Notes: a model not told the origin generated them from the letters alone. 64,000 bases of DNA from Pseudarthrobacter chlorophenolicus A6 (GCF_000022025.1 NC_011886.1:1870980-1934979), one strand, 5' to 3'. Shown: positions 19,252 to 33,860, counted from the first letter of the stretch. Numbers and translations are program-made.

Positions 19252-20093
19252 GCAGCGCACAGGCGGCCGACAAGGCGCAGACCACCAGCAAGTCCGCGGC
19301 AGCCATCGACAAGGCCCGCGCCGAAGGCCGCGCCGCACTGATCGGCTACCTCCCCGCGGGGTACCCCACGGTGGAGCAGACCATTGCCGCCGGCATCGCA
19401 CTGGCCGAGAACGGCGCCGACCTGATCGAGATCGGCATCCCGTACTCAGACCCCGTGATGGACGGCCAGGTCATCCAGGCCGCCACCACCGAGGCCCTGG
19501 CCAACGGCTTCCACGTCCGGCAGGTCTTCGACGTGGTGGAAGGCATCACCAGCAAGACTGATGCCGCCGTCCTGGTCATGACCTACTGGAACCCCGTGGT
19601 CCGGATGGGCGTGGACGAATTCTCCCGTCGGCTCGCCGAGGCCGGGGGAGCAGGGCTCATTACCCCGGACCTGATCCCGGATGAGGCCGCCGAATGGTTT
19701 GAAGCGTCCGACAAGTACGGCCTGGATCGGGTGTTCCTGGTGGCCCCGTCCTCCACCTCCGAGCGCATGCAGCGCACCGTCGACGCCAGCCGCGGCTTTG
19801 TCTATGCCGTATCCATCATGGGCGTCACCGGCGCACGCACCTCCGTGAGTTCTGCCGCCAAGGACGTGGTGTCCGCCGCCCACGCGGCAGGCGCCGAGCG
19901 TGTCTGTGTTGGCCTGGGTGTTTCGACCGCCGGGCAGGTGCGCGAGATCGCTGCGTACGCCGAAGGCGTCATCGTGGGCACCGCGCTGGTGGCAGCCGTC
20001 CGCGACGGCGGTGTTGACGCCGTCGCCGCCCTCACTAAGGACCTGAGCACGGGCCTGGCGCGGGAAACCGGCAACGCCGGGGAAGAAGCCTAA
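19248..20093 (+). CDS. trpA: Tryptophan synthase alpha chain
   Basis: Cleaves indole-3-glycerol phosphate to indole, which is channelled to TrpB; 281 residues with a GTG start. The catalytic acidic residues lie in [17 protein letters not shown] (Glu and Asp), with the phosphate site near GVGVS-like [10 protein letters not shown]. The first 25 residues are a polar extension. lgt follows after 4 nt. Confidence 0.96.
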   Translation: MSSAQAADKAQTTSKSAAAIDKARAEGRAALIGYLPAGYPTVEQTIAAGIALAENGADLIEIGIPYSDPVMDGQVIQAATTEALANGFHVRQVFDVVEGITSKTDAAVLVMTYWNPVVRMGVDEFSRRLAEAGGAGLITPDLIPDEAAEWFEASDKYGLDRVFLVAPSSTSERMQRTVDASRGFVYAVSIMGVTGARTSVSSAAKDVVSAAHAAGAERVCVGLGVSTAGQVREIAAYAEGVIVGTALVAAVRDGGVDAVAALTKDLSTGLARETGNAGEEA

Positions 20094-20097
20094 GGGG

Positions 20098-21288
20098 ATG
20101 CAGACCCTCCTCGCCGCCGCCGAGCTGGCGCCCACCCTGGTTCCCGCCAGCATCCCCAGCCCCGGCTGGTCCGGATTCGATATTCCCCTGCCGTGGGGTT
20201 CCCTCCGCATCCATGCCTACGCCCTGTGCATCCTGGCCGGCATCATTGCCGGCCTCTGGCTCACGTCCGTCCGCTGGGCGAAGCGCGGAGCCCCGGAGGG
20301 CAGCGTCTGGGACATCGTCATCTGGGCCATCCCGTTCGGCATCATCGGCGGCCGGCTGTACCACGTGTTTTCATCCCCTGACGCTTACTTCGGCCCTGGT
20401 TTCGACGGCACCGGCGACCTGTCGCTGATTCCGCAGATCCAGCGCGGCGGACTGGGCATCTGGGGTGCCGTGGTGCTTGGCGTCATCGGCGCGTGGATCG
20501 GCTGCCGGCGCAGCGGCGTCAAGCTCTCCGCCTTCCTGGACGCCGCAGCCCCGGGACTGCTGCTGGCCCAGGCGCTGGGCCGGTGGGGCAACTGGTTCAA
20601 CCAGGAACTCTTCGGCGGTCCCACCACGCTGCCCTGGGGACTGCAGATCGATGCGGACAACCCGAACTTCCCCGCGGGCGTCCCCGCGGACACCCTGTTC
20701 CACCCCACGTTCCTGTACGAATCGCTGTGGAACATTGCCGGCGTCGTGATCCTGCTGGTGCTGGACCGCCGCTTCAACTTCCGCCGCAGCCGGCTCTTCT
20801 GGCTCTACGCCATGTACTACACACTGGGGCGTGTGTGGATTGAGGCCATGCGCATTGACGACGCCGAGCAGGTTTCGCTGTTCGGCATCACCACGCGGCT
20901 GAACGTCTGGACCAGCATCCTGGTCTTCGTCGTGGCGCTGGCGGCCTTCATCCTGCTGGGCCTGAAGAAGCGCACGGAGCCGGACACGGTGTACCTTCCG
21001 GGCCGGAAGCCAGCGGACCGGGCGGTGGAAAAACCCGCGGACGCGGACGCGACGGGAGACGCCACGCGAACGGATGAACAGGTCCGTGATGCGGACCCTG
21101 TTGTCTCAGATAGTGAATCGCGTGATAATCTCCCTGATAACCAAAGCGGTTCCAGGCCTGCTTCCGTCCCCGCGGAAAAGGTCCAGGCAGCACCGGCCGG
21201 CAGCAAGCCGGACACGGACGCAGCGGCTACCGGACATTCCGGCAGCACAGCCACCGGAACGGCACCGGAAGCCGGCAGCAGCAAGTAG
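20098..21288 (+). CDS. lgt: Prolipoprotein diacylglyceryl transferase
   Basis: Transfers diacylglycerol from phosphatidylglycerol to the lipobox cysteine of prelipoproteins in the membrane; 396 residues. It has seven helices, the GGRLYHVF and RGGLGIWGA elements, and the Lgt signature ALGRWGNWFNQELFGGPT. After about residue 300 there is a 95-residue disordered Ala/Asp/Ser-rich tail, longer than in proteobacterial Lgt but common in actinobacteria. Linkage to trpBA is a frequent actinobacterial order. Confidence 0.94.
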   Translation: MQTLLAAAELAPTLVPASIPSPGWSGFDIPLPWGSLRIHAYALCILAGIIAGLWLTSVRWAKRGAPEGSVWDIVIWAIPFGIIGGRLYHVFSSPDAYFGPGFDGTGDLSLIPQIQRGGLGIWGAVVLGVIGAWIGCRRSGVKLSAFLDAAAPGLLLAQALGRWGNWFNQELFGGPTTLPWGLQIDADNPNFPAGVPADTLFHPTFLYESLWNIAGVVILLVLDRRFNFRRSRLFWLYAMYYTLGRVWIEAMRIDDAEQVSLFGITTRLNVWTSILVFVVALAAFILLGLKKRTEPDTVYLPGRKPADRAVEKPADADATGDATRTDEQVRDADPVVSDSESRDNLPDNQSGSRPASVPAEKVQAAPAGSKPDTDAAATGHSGSTATGTAPEAGSSK

Positions 21289-21551
21289 GGCGCCGGCCAA
21301 GGCAGGGCAGCAGAGCCACCGCTCGAAGAGCCCGAAACCACAATGTCGTGGCATGGGGCCGAACTTGGACAACATAGAGCTGCTGTCCGGTGCGGCCTTG
21401 GGCAGGGGCCTGCGTAACCGTTAGTTCAGCAGGCCGGGCTGACCTACAATTTCCAGTTAATAACACTTTGTTGTGCCCATCACAGCGGCGCCGACGAGTG
21501 GGGCCAACGTTGTCCCTTCCATACGCACGATCAGGAGGAAGGACGTCTCCC

Positions 21552-26157
<4,606 letters not shown>

Positions 26158-26165
<8 letters not shown>

Positions 26166-27615
26166 CCCACGCGGATTTCTGAAAGTACGCCAGCGTGAAA
26201 CCCAGCCGCGCCGTCCCGTTCCCGTCCGCATCATGGACTGGAAAGAGGTCTACGAGGCCCAGGAGAAGGGCACCCTGAAGGCCCAGGCGGGCCGCTGCAT
26301 GGACTGCGGCGTTCCGTTCTGCCACCAGGGCTGCCCGCTGGGCAACCTCATTCCTGAATGGAATGACCTCACCTGGCGGGACAAGGGCGAGGAAGCAATC
26401 GAGCGCCTGCACGCAACGAACAACTTCCCGGAATGGACCGGCCGGCTCTGCCCTGCCCCCTGCGAGGCGTCCTGCGTGCTGGGCATCAACCAGCCCGCGG
26501 TGACCATTAAGCAGGTTGAGGTCTCCATCATCGATGAGGCCTTCGACAACGGCTGGGTCAACCCGCTGCCGCCGCACCGGCTCACCGGCAAGACCGTGGC
26601 CGTCGTTGGCTCCGGCCCTGCCGGGCTGGCCGCTGCCCAGCAGCTCACCCGCGTGGGCCACACCGTGGCTGTCTACGAACGGAACGACAAGATTGGCGGA
26701 CTGCTGCGGTACGGCATCCCCGACTTCAAGATGGAAAAAGAGCAGGTGGACCGCCGGCTTGAGCAGATGAAGGCCGAAGGCACCCGCTTCCGCACTGGCG
26801 TGGCTGTTGGTACCGACGTCACCTGGGAGCAGCTGCGCCGCCGGTACGATGCCGTAGTCATCGCCACCGGCGCCACCGTTCCGCGCGACCTGCCCATCCC
26901 GGGCCGCGACCTGGACGGCGTGCACTTCGCCATGGATTACCTGGTTCCGGCCAACCGCGTGGTGGCGGGGGAGTCCATCGAGGACCAGATCCATGCGCAG
27001 GGAAAGCATGTTGTGATCCTGGGCGGCGGCGACACCGGAGCGGACTGCCTCGGCACGGCGCACCGGCACGGCGCTGCATCTGTGACCACGCTGGCCATTG
27101 GCAAGCAGCCGCCGGCCGAGCGGGCCGGCCACCAGCCGTGGCCCACGTTCCCCACCCTGTTCGAAGTTGCCAGCGCCCACGAAGAAGGCGGCGAGCGTAC
27201 GTACCTCGCTTCGACCGTTTCCTTTGTGGGGGAGGACGGCAAGCTGACCGGCGTCAAGGTTGCCGAAACCGAATTTGTTGACGGCAAACGCCTGCCCAAG
27301 GCCGGCACCGAGCGGATTATCCCCGCCGACCTGGTGTTCCTGTCGCTGGGCTTCACCGGCGCCGAGCCTGCCAACATCACCGAACAGGTGAAGGCCGAAT
27401 TCGACGGCCGCGGCAACGTGTCCCGCGACGGTTACTACATGACCAACACCGAGGGCGTCTTCGTTGCCGGCGACGCCGGACGTGGCCAGTCACTGATCGT
27501 CTGGGCGATCGCGGAAGGCCGCGCAGCCGCTGCGGCAGTGGACAAGTACCTGATGGGCAGCACCATCCTGCCGGCGCCGGTGGCGCCGACGGACCGCGCC
27601 ATCGCTGTCCTCTAG
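26158..27615 (+). CDS. gltD: Glutamate synthase small subunit
   Basis: Passes electrons from NADPH to GltB; 485 residues with a GTG start inside gltB. N-terminal 4Fe-4S cysteines are in [17 protein letters not shown] and [13 protein letters not shown], the FAD dinucleotide site is [15 protein letters not shown], and the NADPH site is [13 protein letters not shown]. The C-terminal FAD contact is [14 protein letters not shown]. Confidence 0.96.
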
Positions 27616-27693
27616 CCGCCGTCCTCCAGCGGTGCATGGAGGGTTCACCTCCTCGACAACTTAACCAATGCAAGTGACCAATAGGGTAGGTAT

Positions 27694-29184
27694 ATGAGAC
27701 GCGCAAAAATTGTGGCGACATTCGGTCCGGCCATCGCCAGTTACGAGAACACCCTCGCGGTGCTGGAAGCCGGCGTTGACGTTGCCCGCATGAACATGAG
27801 CCACGGCGACTACACCGTGCACGACAACACCTACGAGAACGTCCGCAAGGCCGCCGCGGACCTGGGGAAGCCGGTTGCCATCATGGCCGACCTGCAGGGT
27901 CCCAAGATCCGCCTGGGCCGCTTTGTTGACGGCCCGCACGCCCTGGCCGTCGGTGACATCTTCACCATCACCACCGAAGACGTTCCCGGCACGCAGGAAA
28001 TCTGCTCCACGACCCTGAAGACCCTGACCGAAGACGTCAGAGTGGGCGACGCCCTCCTGATCGACGACGGCAAGGTGGCGCTGCGTGCCGTTAAGGTGGA
28101 CGACGTGAAGGTCGTTGCCGAGGTGACCGTGGGCGGCATGGTGTCTAACAACAAGGGCATCAACCTTCCGGGTGTGGCCGTAAACGTTCCCGCACTGAGC
28201 GAAAAGGACGAGGACGACCTCCGCTGGGCACTGCGCCGCGGCGTGGACCTGGTGGCGCTCTCCTTCGTCCGGGACGCCTCTGACATCACCCGCGTCCACG
28301 AGATCATGGACGAGGAAGGCCGCCGCGCACCGGTCATTGCCAAGATTGAAAAGCCGCAGGCCGTGGACCAGTTGCCGGAAATCGTCGACGCGTTCGATGC
28401 CATCATGGTGGCCCGTGGCGACCTTGGTGTGGAACTTCCACTGGAGGAAGTTCCGATCGTGCAGAAGCGTGCCATCGAATTGGCCCGCCGCTGGGCCAAA
28501 CCGGTCATCGTGGCCACGCAGGTGCTCGAGTCCATGATCGACAACCCGCGGCCCACCCGCGCCGAGGCATCCGACTGCGCCAACGCTGTGCTCGATGGCG
28601 CCGACGCCGTCATGCTGTCCGGTGAGACCAGCGTGGGCAAGTACCCGATTGAAACGGTCAAGACCATGGCGCGGATCATCGAGTCCACCGAGGTCCACGG
28701 CCTGGAGCGCGTTCCCCCGCTGGGGACCAAGCCCAAGACCCGTGGCGGCGCCATCACCCGTGCCGCCGTCGAGATCGCCGACCAGTTGGATGCCAAGTAC
28801 ATCTGTGCGTTCACACAGTCCGGTGACTCGGCCCGCCGCCTGTCCCGCCTGCGTCCCATCAAGCCGGTCTTTGCGTTCACTCCGGTGGAGCAGGTCTGGA
28901 ACCAGCTGGCCCTGACCTGGGGTATCCAGCCGGTGCTGGTGCAGATGGTGGACCACACCGATGCGATGACCGCGCAGGTGGACCGCAGCCTCTCGGACAT
29001 GGGACTCGTCGAGGACGGTGACCTGGTGGTTATCGCCGCCGGTTCGCCTCCCGGAAAGGCAGGTTCGACGAACTCCCTGAAGGTGCACAAGGTGGGCGAC
29101 CTCGCCGACTCCACACGTGCGGGAGAAGTCACCAGCAACAAGGAGAAGCTCGGCCCCTGGCCGGAAAAGAAGAAGAAGGCCTAG
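27694..29184 (+). CDS. pyk: Pyruvate kinase
   Basis: Converts phosphoenolpyruvate and ADP to pyruvate and ATP; 496 residues. It starts MRRAKIVATFGPA and has MNMSHGDY, the catalytic VIAKIEKPQAVD (active-site Lys), MVARGDLGVELP and LSGETSVGKYP. The C-terminal domain is of the regulatory type, followed by a Lys-rich end. GGGTAGGT precedes the ATG, and a strong terminator follows. Confidence 0.97.
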   Translation: MRRAKIVATFGPAIASYENTLAVLEAGVDVARMNMSHGDYTVHDNTYENVRKAAADLGKPVAIMADLQGPKIRLGRFVDGPHALAVGDIFTITTEDVPGTQEICSTTLKTLTEDVRVGDALLIDDGKVALRAVKVDDVKVVAEVTVGGMVSNNKGINLPGVAVNVPALSEKDEDDLRWALRRGVDLVALSFVRDASDITRVHEIMDEEGRRAPVIAKIEKPQAVDQLPEIVDAFDAIMVARGDLGVELPLEEVPIVQKRAIELARRWAKPVIVATQVLESMIDNPRPTRAEASDCANAVLDGADAVMLSGETSVGKYPIETVKTMARIIESTEVHGLERVPPLGTKPKTRGGAITRAAVEIADQLDAKYICAFTQSGDSARRLSRLRPIKPVFAFTPVEQVWNQLALTWGIQPVLVQMVDHTDAMTAQVDRSLSDMGLVEDGDLVVIAAGSPPGKAGSTNSLKVHKVGDLADSTRAGEVTSNKEKLGPWPEKKKKA

Positions 29185-29196
29185 CCCTTCTGGACG

Positions 29197-29232
29197 GAAA
29201 AGGACCCCTGCCGGTTGGCAGGGGTCCTTTTC
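29197..29232. terminator. Bidirectional terminator between pyk and pdtaR-like gene
   Basis: A 16-bp perfect stem (GAAAAGGACCCCTGCC, loop GGTT, then its complement ending CCTTTTC). T-runs face both directions, so it can stop pyk and the convergent response-regulator gene. Confidence 0.92.
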
Positions 29233-29277
29233 GCTTTGGTGCGGCCCGTCGTCGTAATCGCTCCGGGCCTGGCCCGA

Positions 29278-29883
29278 CTAGTTGACCTGATTGATGATGG
29301 TCTCGGCGACCTCACGCATGCTGAGGCGGCGGTCCATGGACGTCTTCTGGATCCAGCGGAAGGCCTCGGGCTCGGTGAGGCCCATCTTGGTGGTGAGCAG
29401 GCTCTTGGCGCGCTCCACGAGCTTGCGGGTGGCGAACTGCTCCTGGAGGTCGGACACCTCGCTTTCGAGGGCCTTGATCTCCTCGTGGCGGGAGAGCGCG
29501 ATCTCCAGGGCGGGGATGAGGTCCGCGGGCGTGAAGGGCTTGACCACGTAGGCCATGGCGCCGGCGTCGCGGGCGCGCTCGACCAGTTCTTTCTGGCTGA
29601 AGGCGGTGAGCAGCACCACGGGGGCAATGCGTGCCTTCACGATCTTTTCGGCTGCCGAGATGCCGTCCATGACGGGCATCTTGACATCCATCAGGACGAG
29701 GTCAGGCTTGAGTTCCTCGGCGAGCTGCACGGCCTTTTCGCCGTTGTCCGCCTCGCCGATAACGTCGTAGCCTTCGCCGCGCAGGATCTCGATGATGTCG
29801 AGGCGGATGAGGGTTTCATCCTCAGCCACAATGACGCGGCGCGCCGGCTGGGATGTGGATTTGGACTCCGTCTGTTCAGTCAC
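29278..29883 (-). CDS. pdtaR: ANTAR-domain response regulator, PdtaR type
   Basis: A 201-residue two-domain protein with a GTG start. The receiver domain has VIVAEDETLIRLD (acidic pocket), the phospho-Asp in DLVLMDVKMPVMDG near residue 66, and the conserved Lys in VVKPFTP. A coiled linker (about 145-160) leads to the RNA-binding ANTAR domain (RAKSLLTTKMGLTEPEAFRW). It matches the Mycobacterium Rv1626/PdtaR type, which binds paired-hairpin RNA and antiterminates transcription when phosphorylated by PdtaS. The kinase is not in this window. Confidence 0.88.
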   Translation of the reverse strand: MTEQTESKSTSQPARRVIVAEDETLIRLDIIEILRGEGYDVIGEADNGEKAVQLAEELKPDLVLMDVKMPVMDGISAAEKIVKARIAPVVLLTAFSQKELVERARDAGAMAYVVKPFTPADLIPALEIALSRHEEIKALESEVSDLQEQFATRKLVERAKSLLTTKMGLTEPEAFRWIQKTSMDRRLSMREVAETIINQVN

Positions 29884-30089
29884 GGGATCTCCTTGGAGGG
29901 GTACGGCGGGACATCACTATCTTAGGTGCCACCGCGGTTGTTACTTGGCCAGCATGGGTACGGTTGCGGCAACGGCGGCGCGATTCTGGACTTCAGCCTA
30001 TCTGCATGTAGAGTAATTCCGCGTACGTGAAGCGATCGCGTTGCTCACAATCAGCTGTGGGCGTATCTCTCCTGCTTCGCGTATTCCGC

Positions 30090-30171
30090 GCCCGAGTGGC
30101 GGAATTGGCAGACGCGCCGCACTCAAAATGCGGTATCGAAAGGTGTGTGGGTTCGAGTCCCACCTCGGGCA
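30090..30171 (+). tRNA. tRNA-Leu(CAA)
   Basis: An 82-nt class II tRNA with acceptor GCCCGAG/CTCGGGC, discriminator A, variable arm, T-loop GGTTCGAGTCC and anticodon loop CTCAAAA, giving CAA (leucine, TTG codons). CCA is not encoded. An integrase remnant begins about 70 nt past its 3' end, which marks it as a likely integration site. Confidence 0.94.
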
Positions 30172-30852
30172 CAGTGTTTCCGCTGGTCAGCGGCTTGTTG
30201 GACGGTTGAGTGTGTACAAAAACGCCAAGAGTGTGAACACGAGCGTACCGTTTTTCGTATTGCAAGCATCGCTACCCGCACCCAAAAGGATGGTTCCAAG
30301 TCCTTCATGGTGCGTTGGCGGGACCCGGGAGCAGCAAGGCCTGAGAATCCGCACGCTCGTGAGACTGAAACTCGCAGGCGGCTTGGAGTTCCGTGCCTGC
30401 GCATGAGGTGACGCAGCCGGGTCCTATGACAGACCGCGGAATTGTCCAGGCTTGACCTGCATCAGGATCGGCAGCGCCAGCTGGACGTGTGCGGCGCCAA
30501 CCGGCTCGTTGAGCAGGTCGTTGATCGACGTCTGCCCATTTAGTCCCGTCCAAGACTACGACCAGGCACGAGCGGGCTACACGGGCTTCTTTGATACGCA
30601 TGGCGCCATCCGATAATTACGTGCGCGTCGGCGGAAAGGCTGCCGATTGCAACGCACTGCTGCCTTTCCACTTTTCCGGCTGGACTCGCGTGCTGATCGA
30701 GGAATGTGCCCATCCCATGTGGTATTAGCCGTAGATGCCATTGACGAAAACGAGCGGTCCGTTGGCTGTCTTGCTACGGGGCGGCGATCCTGTCCTTCAC
30801 ACCGGGACTTCAGTGTTGGCGGGTTGTCACAAGGGTGCGGCAGTTGCCCCGA
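30172..30852. other. Non-genic stretch downstream of tRNA-Leu
   Basis: Apart from the integrase fragment at 30244-30330 I find no gene here. Open frames on both strands are short and broken. The minus strand around 30470-30545 holds a plausible coding snippet (INDLLNEPVGAAHVQLALP) in a frame without start or stop context, which I cannot assign. Confidence 0.5.
30244..30330 (+). pseudogene. Remnant of a tyrosine-type integrase N-terminus
   Basis: The frame reads ASIATRTQKDGSKSFMVRWRDP, apart from its flanks the pattern of the N-terminal arm-type DNA-binding domain of actinobacterial site-specific integrases (A-S-I-x-x-R-x-x-K-D-G-x-x-S-x-x-V-R-W-R-D-P). Stops and frame changes follow at once and no core-binding or catalytic domain remains. 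Its position beside a tRNA gene is where such integrases normally sit. It is too short for certainty. Confidence 0.6.
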
Positions 30853-31599
30853 CTAGCCCTCCTCTGGTGGGGTGACCGTACCTGCGGTGTCGCCGCCGTC
30901 GATCACGAATTCGGATCCGGTGATGTAGGAGGCCTCATCGGATGCCAGGTAGAGGACGAGGTTAGCAACTTCACCCGGATGCCCCTCGCGCCCCAGCGCC
31001 ACGCTTCCCATGTCCATGGCCAGGCCAGCAGTCATAGGAGTGGAAATCACTCCCGGGTGGACGGAATTGACGCGGATCCCGTAGCGGCCCAAGTCCAAGG
31101 CAACGCTTTTGGTCAGGCCCCGAACACCAAACTTCGAAGCGGTATATCCCGGGATATTCTCATAGCCGCGAAGGCCTGCGATGGAGGAGATGTTGATAAT
31201 GGAGCTGCCTTTGCTCTGCTTCAACGCCGGGATAGCAGCCTTGATCCCGTTGAACGTGCCCGTGAGGTTCACAGCGAGGACTGTGTTCCACTGATCCAGC
31301 GTGAAATCCTCAATCGACGCAAAATTGACAATGCCGGCGTTATTGACGAGGGTGCTTAGGCCGCCAAAAGCATCCACCGTTGCCTTGACCGCGGCATCCC
31401 AGTCAGCCGGGCTGGTGACATCCAGACGAACGAACATAGCACCAGAGCCCAGTCGTTCCGCCGTTTCCTTGCCTTCCTGTTCCAGCACATCCGCGACAGT
31501 GACGCGAGCACCTTCTCCGTGCAGGCGCGCAGCCACAGCGGCTCCAATGCCCCGCGCAGCTCCGGTAACCAAGGCGACTTTGTCGATAACACGTTCCAT
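30853..31599 (-). CDS. Short-chain dehydrogenase/reductase
   Basis: A 248-residue classical SDR, NAD(P)-linked and cytosolic. The cofactor loop is VTGAARGIGAAVA (TGxxxGxG), with DVTSPADW (NAD-type Asp), NNAGIVNF, catalytic Ser in INISSIAG, and YTASKFG (YxxxK) near residue 153. HPGVISTPMTAG follows. It resembles 3-alpha/20-beta-hydroxysteroid dehydrogenase-like SDRs, but the substrate cannot be read from sequence. A DUF3040 gene lies just upstream on the same strand, 9 nt away. Confidence 0.85.
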   Translation of the reverse strand: MERVIDKVALVTGAARGIGAAVAARLHGEGARVTVADVLEQEGKETAERLGSGAMFVRLDVTSPADWDAAVKATVDAFGGLSTLVNNAGIVNFASIEDFTLDQWNTVLAVNLTGTFNGIKAAIPALKQSKGSSIINISSIAGLRGYENIPGYTASKFGVRGLTKSVALDLGRYGIRVNSVHPGVISTPMTAGLAMDMGSVALGREGHPGEVANLVLYLASDEASYITGSEFVIDGGDTAGTVTPPEEG

Positions 31600-31608
31600 G
31601 GCCGTTCC

Positions 31609-31920
31609 CTACTCTGACTGTCCTTTGAGCTCTGTCTCAGAACGATGAGAACCACCCCACCGCACGCTTCGCGTGGCCCAGTAACCGGCTGCACTCATAA
31701 TGGTGAATCCGAGGATGCCCACCCAGGGAAACTGCAGCAACTGACCGGTGACTAGCACACAAAGCCCACCCACCAATATCAGTAGCGCGTGCCGGACGGC
31801 CCTGCGCCTTGGCATCGAAAAGGTGCCAGGGCCGAGCAGCTGGCCTAGCCGTGGGTCGTCAATTTCCAGGGCAGCACCAATCAGGTCCAGTTCCCTTCGT
31901 TCGAATTCAGAGAGTTCCAC
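31609..31920 (-). CDS. DUF3040 small membrane protein
   Basis: 103 residues from the GTG at 31920, chosen because GGAGG lies five bases upstream; the frame extends to 32010 without further signal. The N-terminus has the family signature LSEFERRELDLIGAALEIDDP and is followed by two helices (ALLILVGGLCVLVTGQLL and WVGILGFTIMSAAGYWA). Proteins of this family are small actinobacterial membrane proteins of unknown function. It is probably co-transcribed with the SDR. Confidence 0.8.
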   Translation of the reverse strand: MELSEFERRELDLIGAALEIDDPRLGQLLGPGTFSMPRRRAVRHALLILVGGLCVLVTGQLLQFPWVGILGFTIMSAAGYWATRSVRWGGSHRSETELKGQSE

Positions 31921-32019
31921 GACAACCTCCAAAGTCGTGCACCGCCAGACGTCCTGACTGCCGGCTTGTTTCAAGTATCGGTAACCGGCCGGACGGACGG
32001 GGAGAGCCATAAGACCCCA

Positions 32020-32430
32020 TCACAAGGGCATGGGCGTGATGATTGCCCCTACGGGGAGCAGCTGACCAGGAAAATGTGTGACCTGGAAAAATACCGGCTG
32101 CAGGCCGAATGGCTCAAGTTTCAGTACTGGAGCCTGGACTAGGGCCTGAAGACAGTCATCATTTCCGACGGAAGGAAGCTCCAGGCAAGGCCGGCACGAT
32201 CAAAGCGCTTCAATGAACTTCCTGATCCGCGACCGGCCCGTCGGGTCGCTTTGGCCAAACCATTGGACCTGGAACAGTGGCAGTGGCATTTCCGGCCGGG
32301 TGAGGGCCTCGATCACGAGCGGCTAGAAGCCGTTGCACATTTGTCCGGGACCGCTGACCCAACCTCAGCAACAAGGGCGGCAGTGAGGTCTGAATCTAGG
32401 ACTCCTCGCTGGACAAATGCATGAGGTGTC
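32020..32430 (+). pseudogene. Polyphosphate kinase 2 (ppk2) remnant
   Basis: The frame through 32041 reads YGEQLTRKMCDLEKYRLQ, then AEWLKFQYW, a TAG at 32140, GLKTVII and KRFNELPDPRPARRVALAKP. This tracks the PPK2 N-terminal region (YDLEKYRLQ-ELLKFQYWVK-GLKVVIIFEGRDAAGKGGTIKRFNEHLNPR). The Walker A loop (GRDAAGKGG) has degraded to GRKLQARPA with lost bases, and later segments carry more stops. No start or C-terminus is left, so this is a dead fragment. Confidence 0.75.
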
Positions 32431-32709
32431 CTTTGGCACCCTAATCTGACCTGGTTGGAGGAACCGCCTGCCGTCAGGTTGGGGGGTTCATGGACCGGAC
32501 AAGATTTTGACCCCCGGATGTGGTGTGGACTATCTACCGGATGCCATTTCTCTTAGGGGGCATCGCTGCGCTGGTCCAGAGGTCGTGGGTGGGGGCCGGG
32601 CAGAGCGCGCTTGGCCGCAGCGTGCGGGGGAGCGGCTCCGCCCTGGGCTGGGGGCGCATGGCGCTTCAGCTCTTCGGCGACTGCAATGATGGTTAGGAAG
32701 CTGAAAGGC
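32431..32709. other. Unassigned stretch between the ppk2 remnant and the EAL gene
   Basis: About 280 bases with no supported gene, signal or clear repeat. The only open frame (32507-32689) has low-complexity content without homology that I recognise. Confidence 0.5.
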
Positions 32710-33852
32710 TCAGCCCCTGGTTTTCACGGTTGCCGTCGCCGTCAGGGTGGTGATCAGCCGTTCCATGCGGACAATGCCTACTAGGCTGCCGTTGTCATCG
32801 GTGATCATGAGCGGGCTGAATCGAACACCTGGCTCCCGGGTCACCGCGCGGTCCAGTGCAGCAAGTATGGGCGTGCGGGCGTTTGCCTTGAGCGTGCTTA
32901 AGGTCAGCCCGTGCATCGTGGATTCAGGGCTTAAGACGGAAACGGGCCGCCGGGAATGGTCGATCAGCACTACCCAGTCGACCAAGAAGTGTTCACTGAA
33001 GATACTGCCCGCCTCCGCAATCGTTGAGGCTGTAAGTGCTGGCTCGACCAGTGCGCTTACGGTGGATGTTCTTGTGGCGGTTGACTGCGCGCGGAGGCGC
33101 ACTCGGACGTCAGCGGCAGGCTGGGCCCAGGGGTTGGAGGGCTGGGCCAGGTAATAGCCCTGGACCAAGGGCACCCGCAGGGCAGCCAAGGCGTCAAGTT
33201 CTTCCGCCTGCTCGACCCCTTCGGCGAGGATCCAGGCGTCCACCCTGCTGGCGAAAACTCCCAGCATCTCGATGAGTGCCCGTTTGGCCTCGTCTTTCTG
33301 GAGGCCCTGAACGAGTTCACGATCGAGTTTGATGATGGCTGGCCGAAGGGCGAGCAGATGTCGAAGCCCGGCGTAACCGGCCCCGGCGTCATCCACGGCG
33401 ATCAGTGCGCCGGCATGCCGGAGCTGGTTCAGGTCGGGCTCTAGCCAGGTATAAGACTCAATACGGGACTGTTCCGTCAGCTCGATGACAAGCCCGCTGA
33501 GGTCTCCCTGTTCCTTCCACACGTTCCGTATCTTCGGGTTGGTTAGCAGGTCCGGGGATACGTTGAGCGCCAGGAAGCAGTTTTCCGGAAGCGTTGGCCG
33601 TGCAGCGAGGGCAGTTCGAAGGGCAAGCGCCTCTAGCTGGTCCGCCATCCCGGCAGCCCGGGCTTGTGTAAACCATACTTGCGGGCTCTTTTCCTCGTAC
33701 CCCGGAAAGCGGATCAAAGCCTCGTAGCCGACAACATCCCCGCGTTCGGTGCCCACAATAGGCTGGTACGCAGCCCTAACTCCGATGCCGATGCAGGCGG
33801 CTTCCAGCATGTCCAGCCAGTTAGCGTCCGGGGGGACGGGCCTTTCATTCAA
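32710..33852 (-). CDS. EAL-domain cyclic-di-GMP phosphodiesterase with C-terminal CBS-like region
   Basis: 380 residues, no membrane segment or signal peptide. The EAL domain (about 20-255) keeps the catalytic set: EALIR at 44-48, LNVSPD, the Glu of VIELTEQS, VDDAGAGYAG (Asp pair), IIKLDRELV (Lys), ILAEGVE and the Gln of VQGYYLAQP. It therefore should hydrolyse c-di-GMP. The last about 120 residues resemble a pair of CBS motifs (FLVDWVVLIDHSRRPVSVLSPE and FSPLMITDDNGSLVGIVRMERL), suggesting nucleotide control. It lies 8 nt after a DUF1059 gene. Confidence 0.85.
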   Translation of the reverse strand: MNERPVPPDANWLDMLEAACIGIGVRAAYQPIVGTERGDVVGYEALIRFPGYEEKSPQVWFTQARAAGMADQLEALALRTALAARPTLPENCFLALNVSPDLLTNPKIRNVWKEQGDLSGLVIELTEQSRIESYTWLEPDLNQLRHAGALIAVDDAGAGYAGLRHLLALRPAIIKLDRELVQGLQKDEAKRALIEMLGVFASRVDAWILAEGVEQAEELDALAALRVPLVQGYYLAQPSNPWAQPAADVRVRLRAQSTATRTSTVSALVEPALTASTIAEAGSIFSEHFLVDWVVLIDHSRRPVSVLSPESTMHGLTLSTLKANARTPILAALDRAVTREPGVRFSPLMITDDNGSLVGIVRMERLITTLTATATVKTRG

Positions 33853-33860
33853 GAAAAGAG

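Noticed and set aside
32431..32709. Possible insertion-sequence end near the ppk2 remnant
   Set aside because: I found no terminal inverted repeats, target duplication or transposase frame that I could support.
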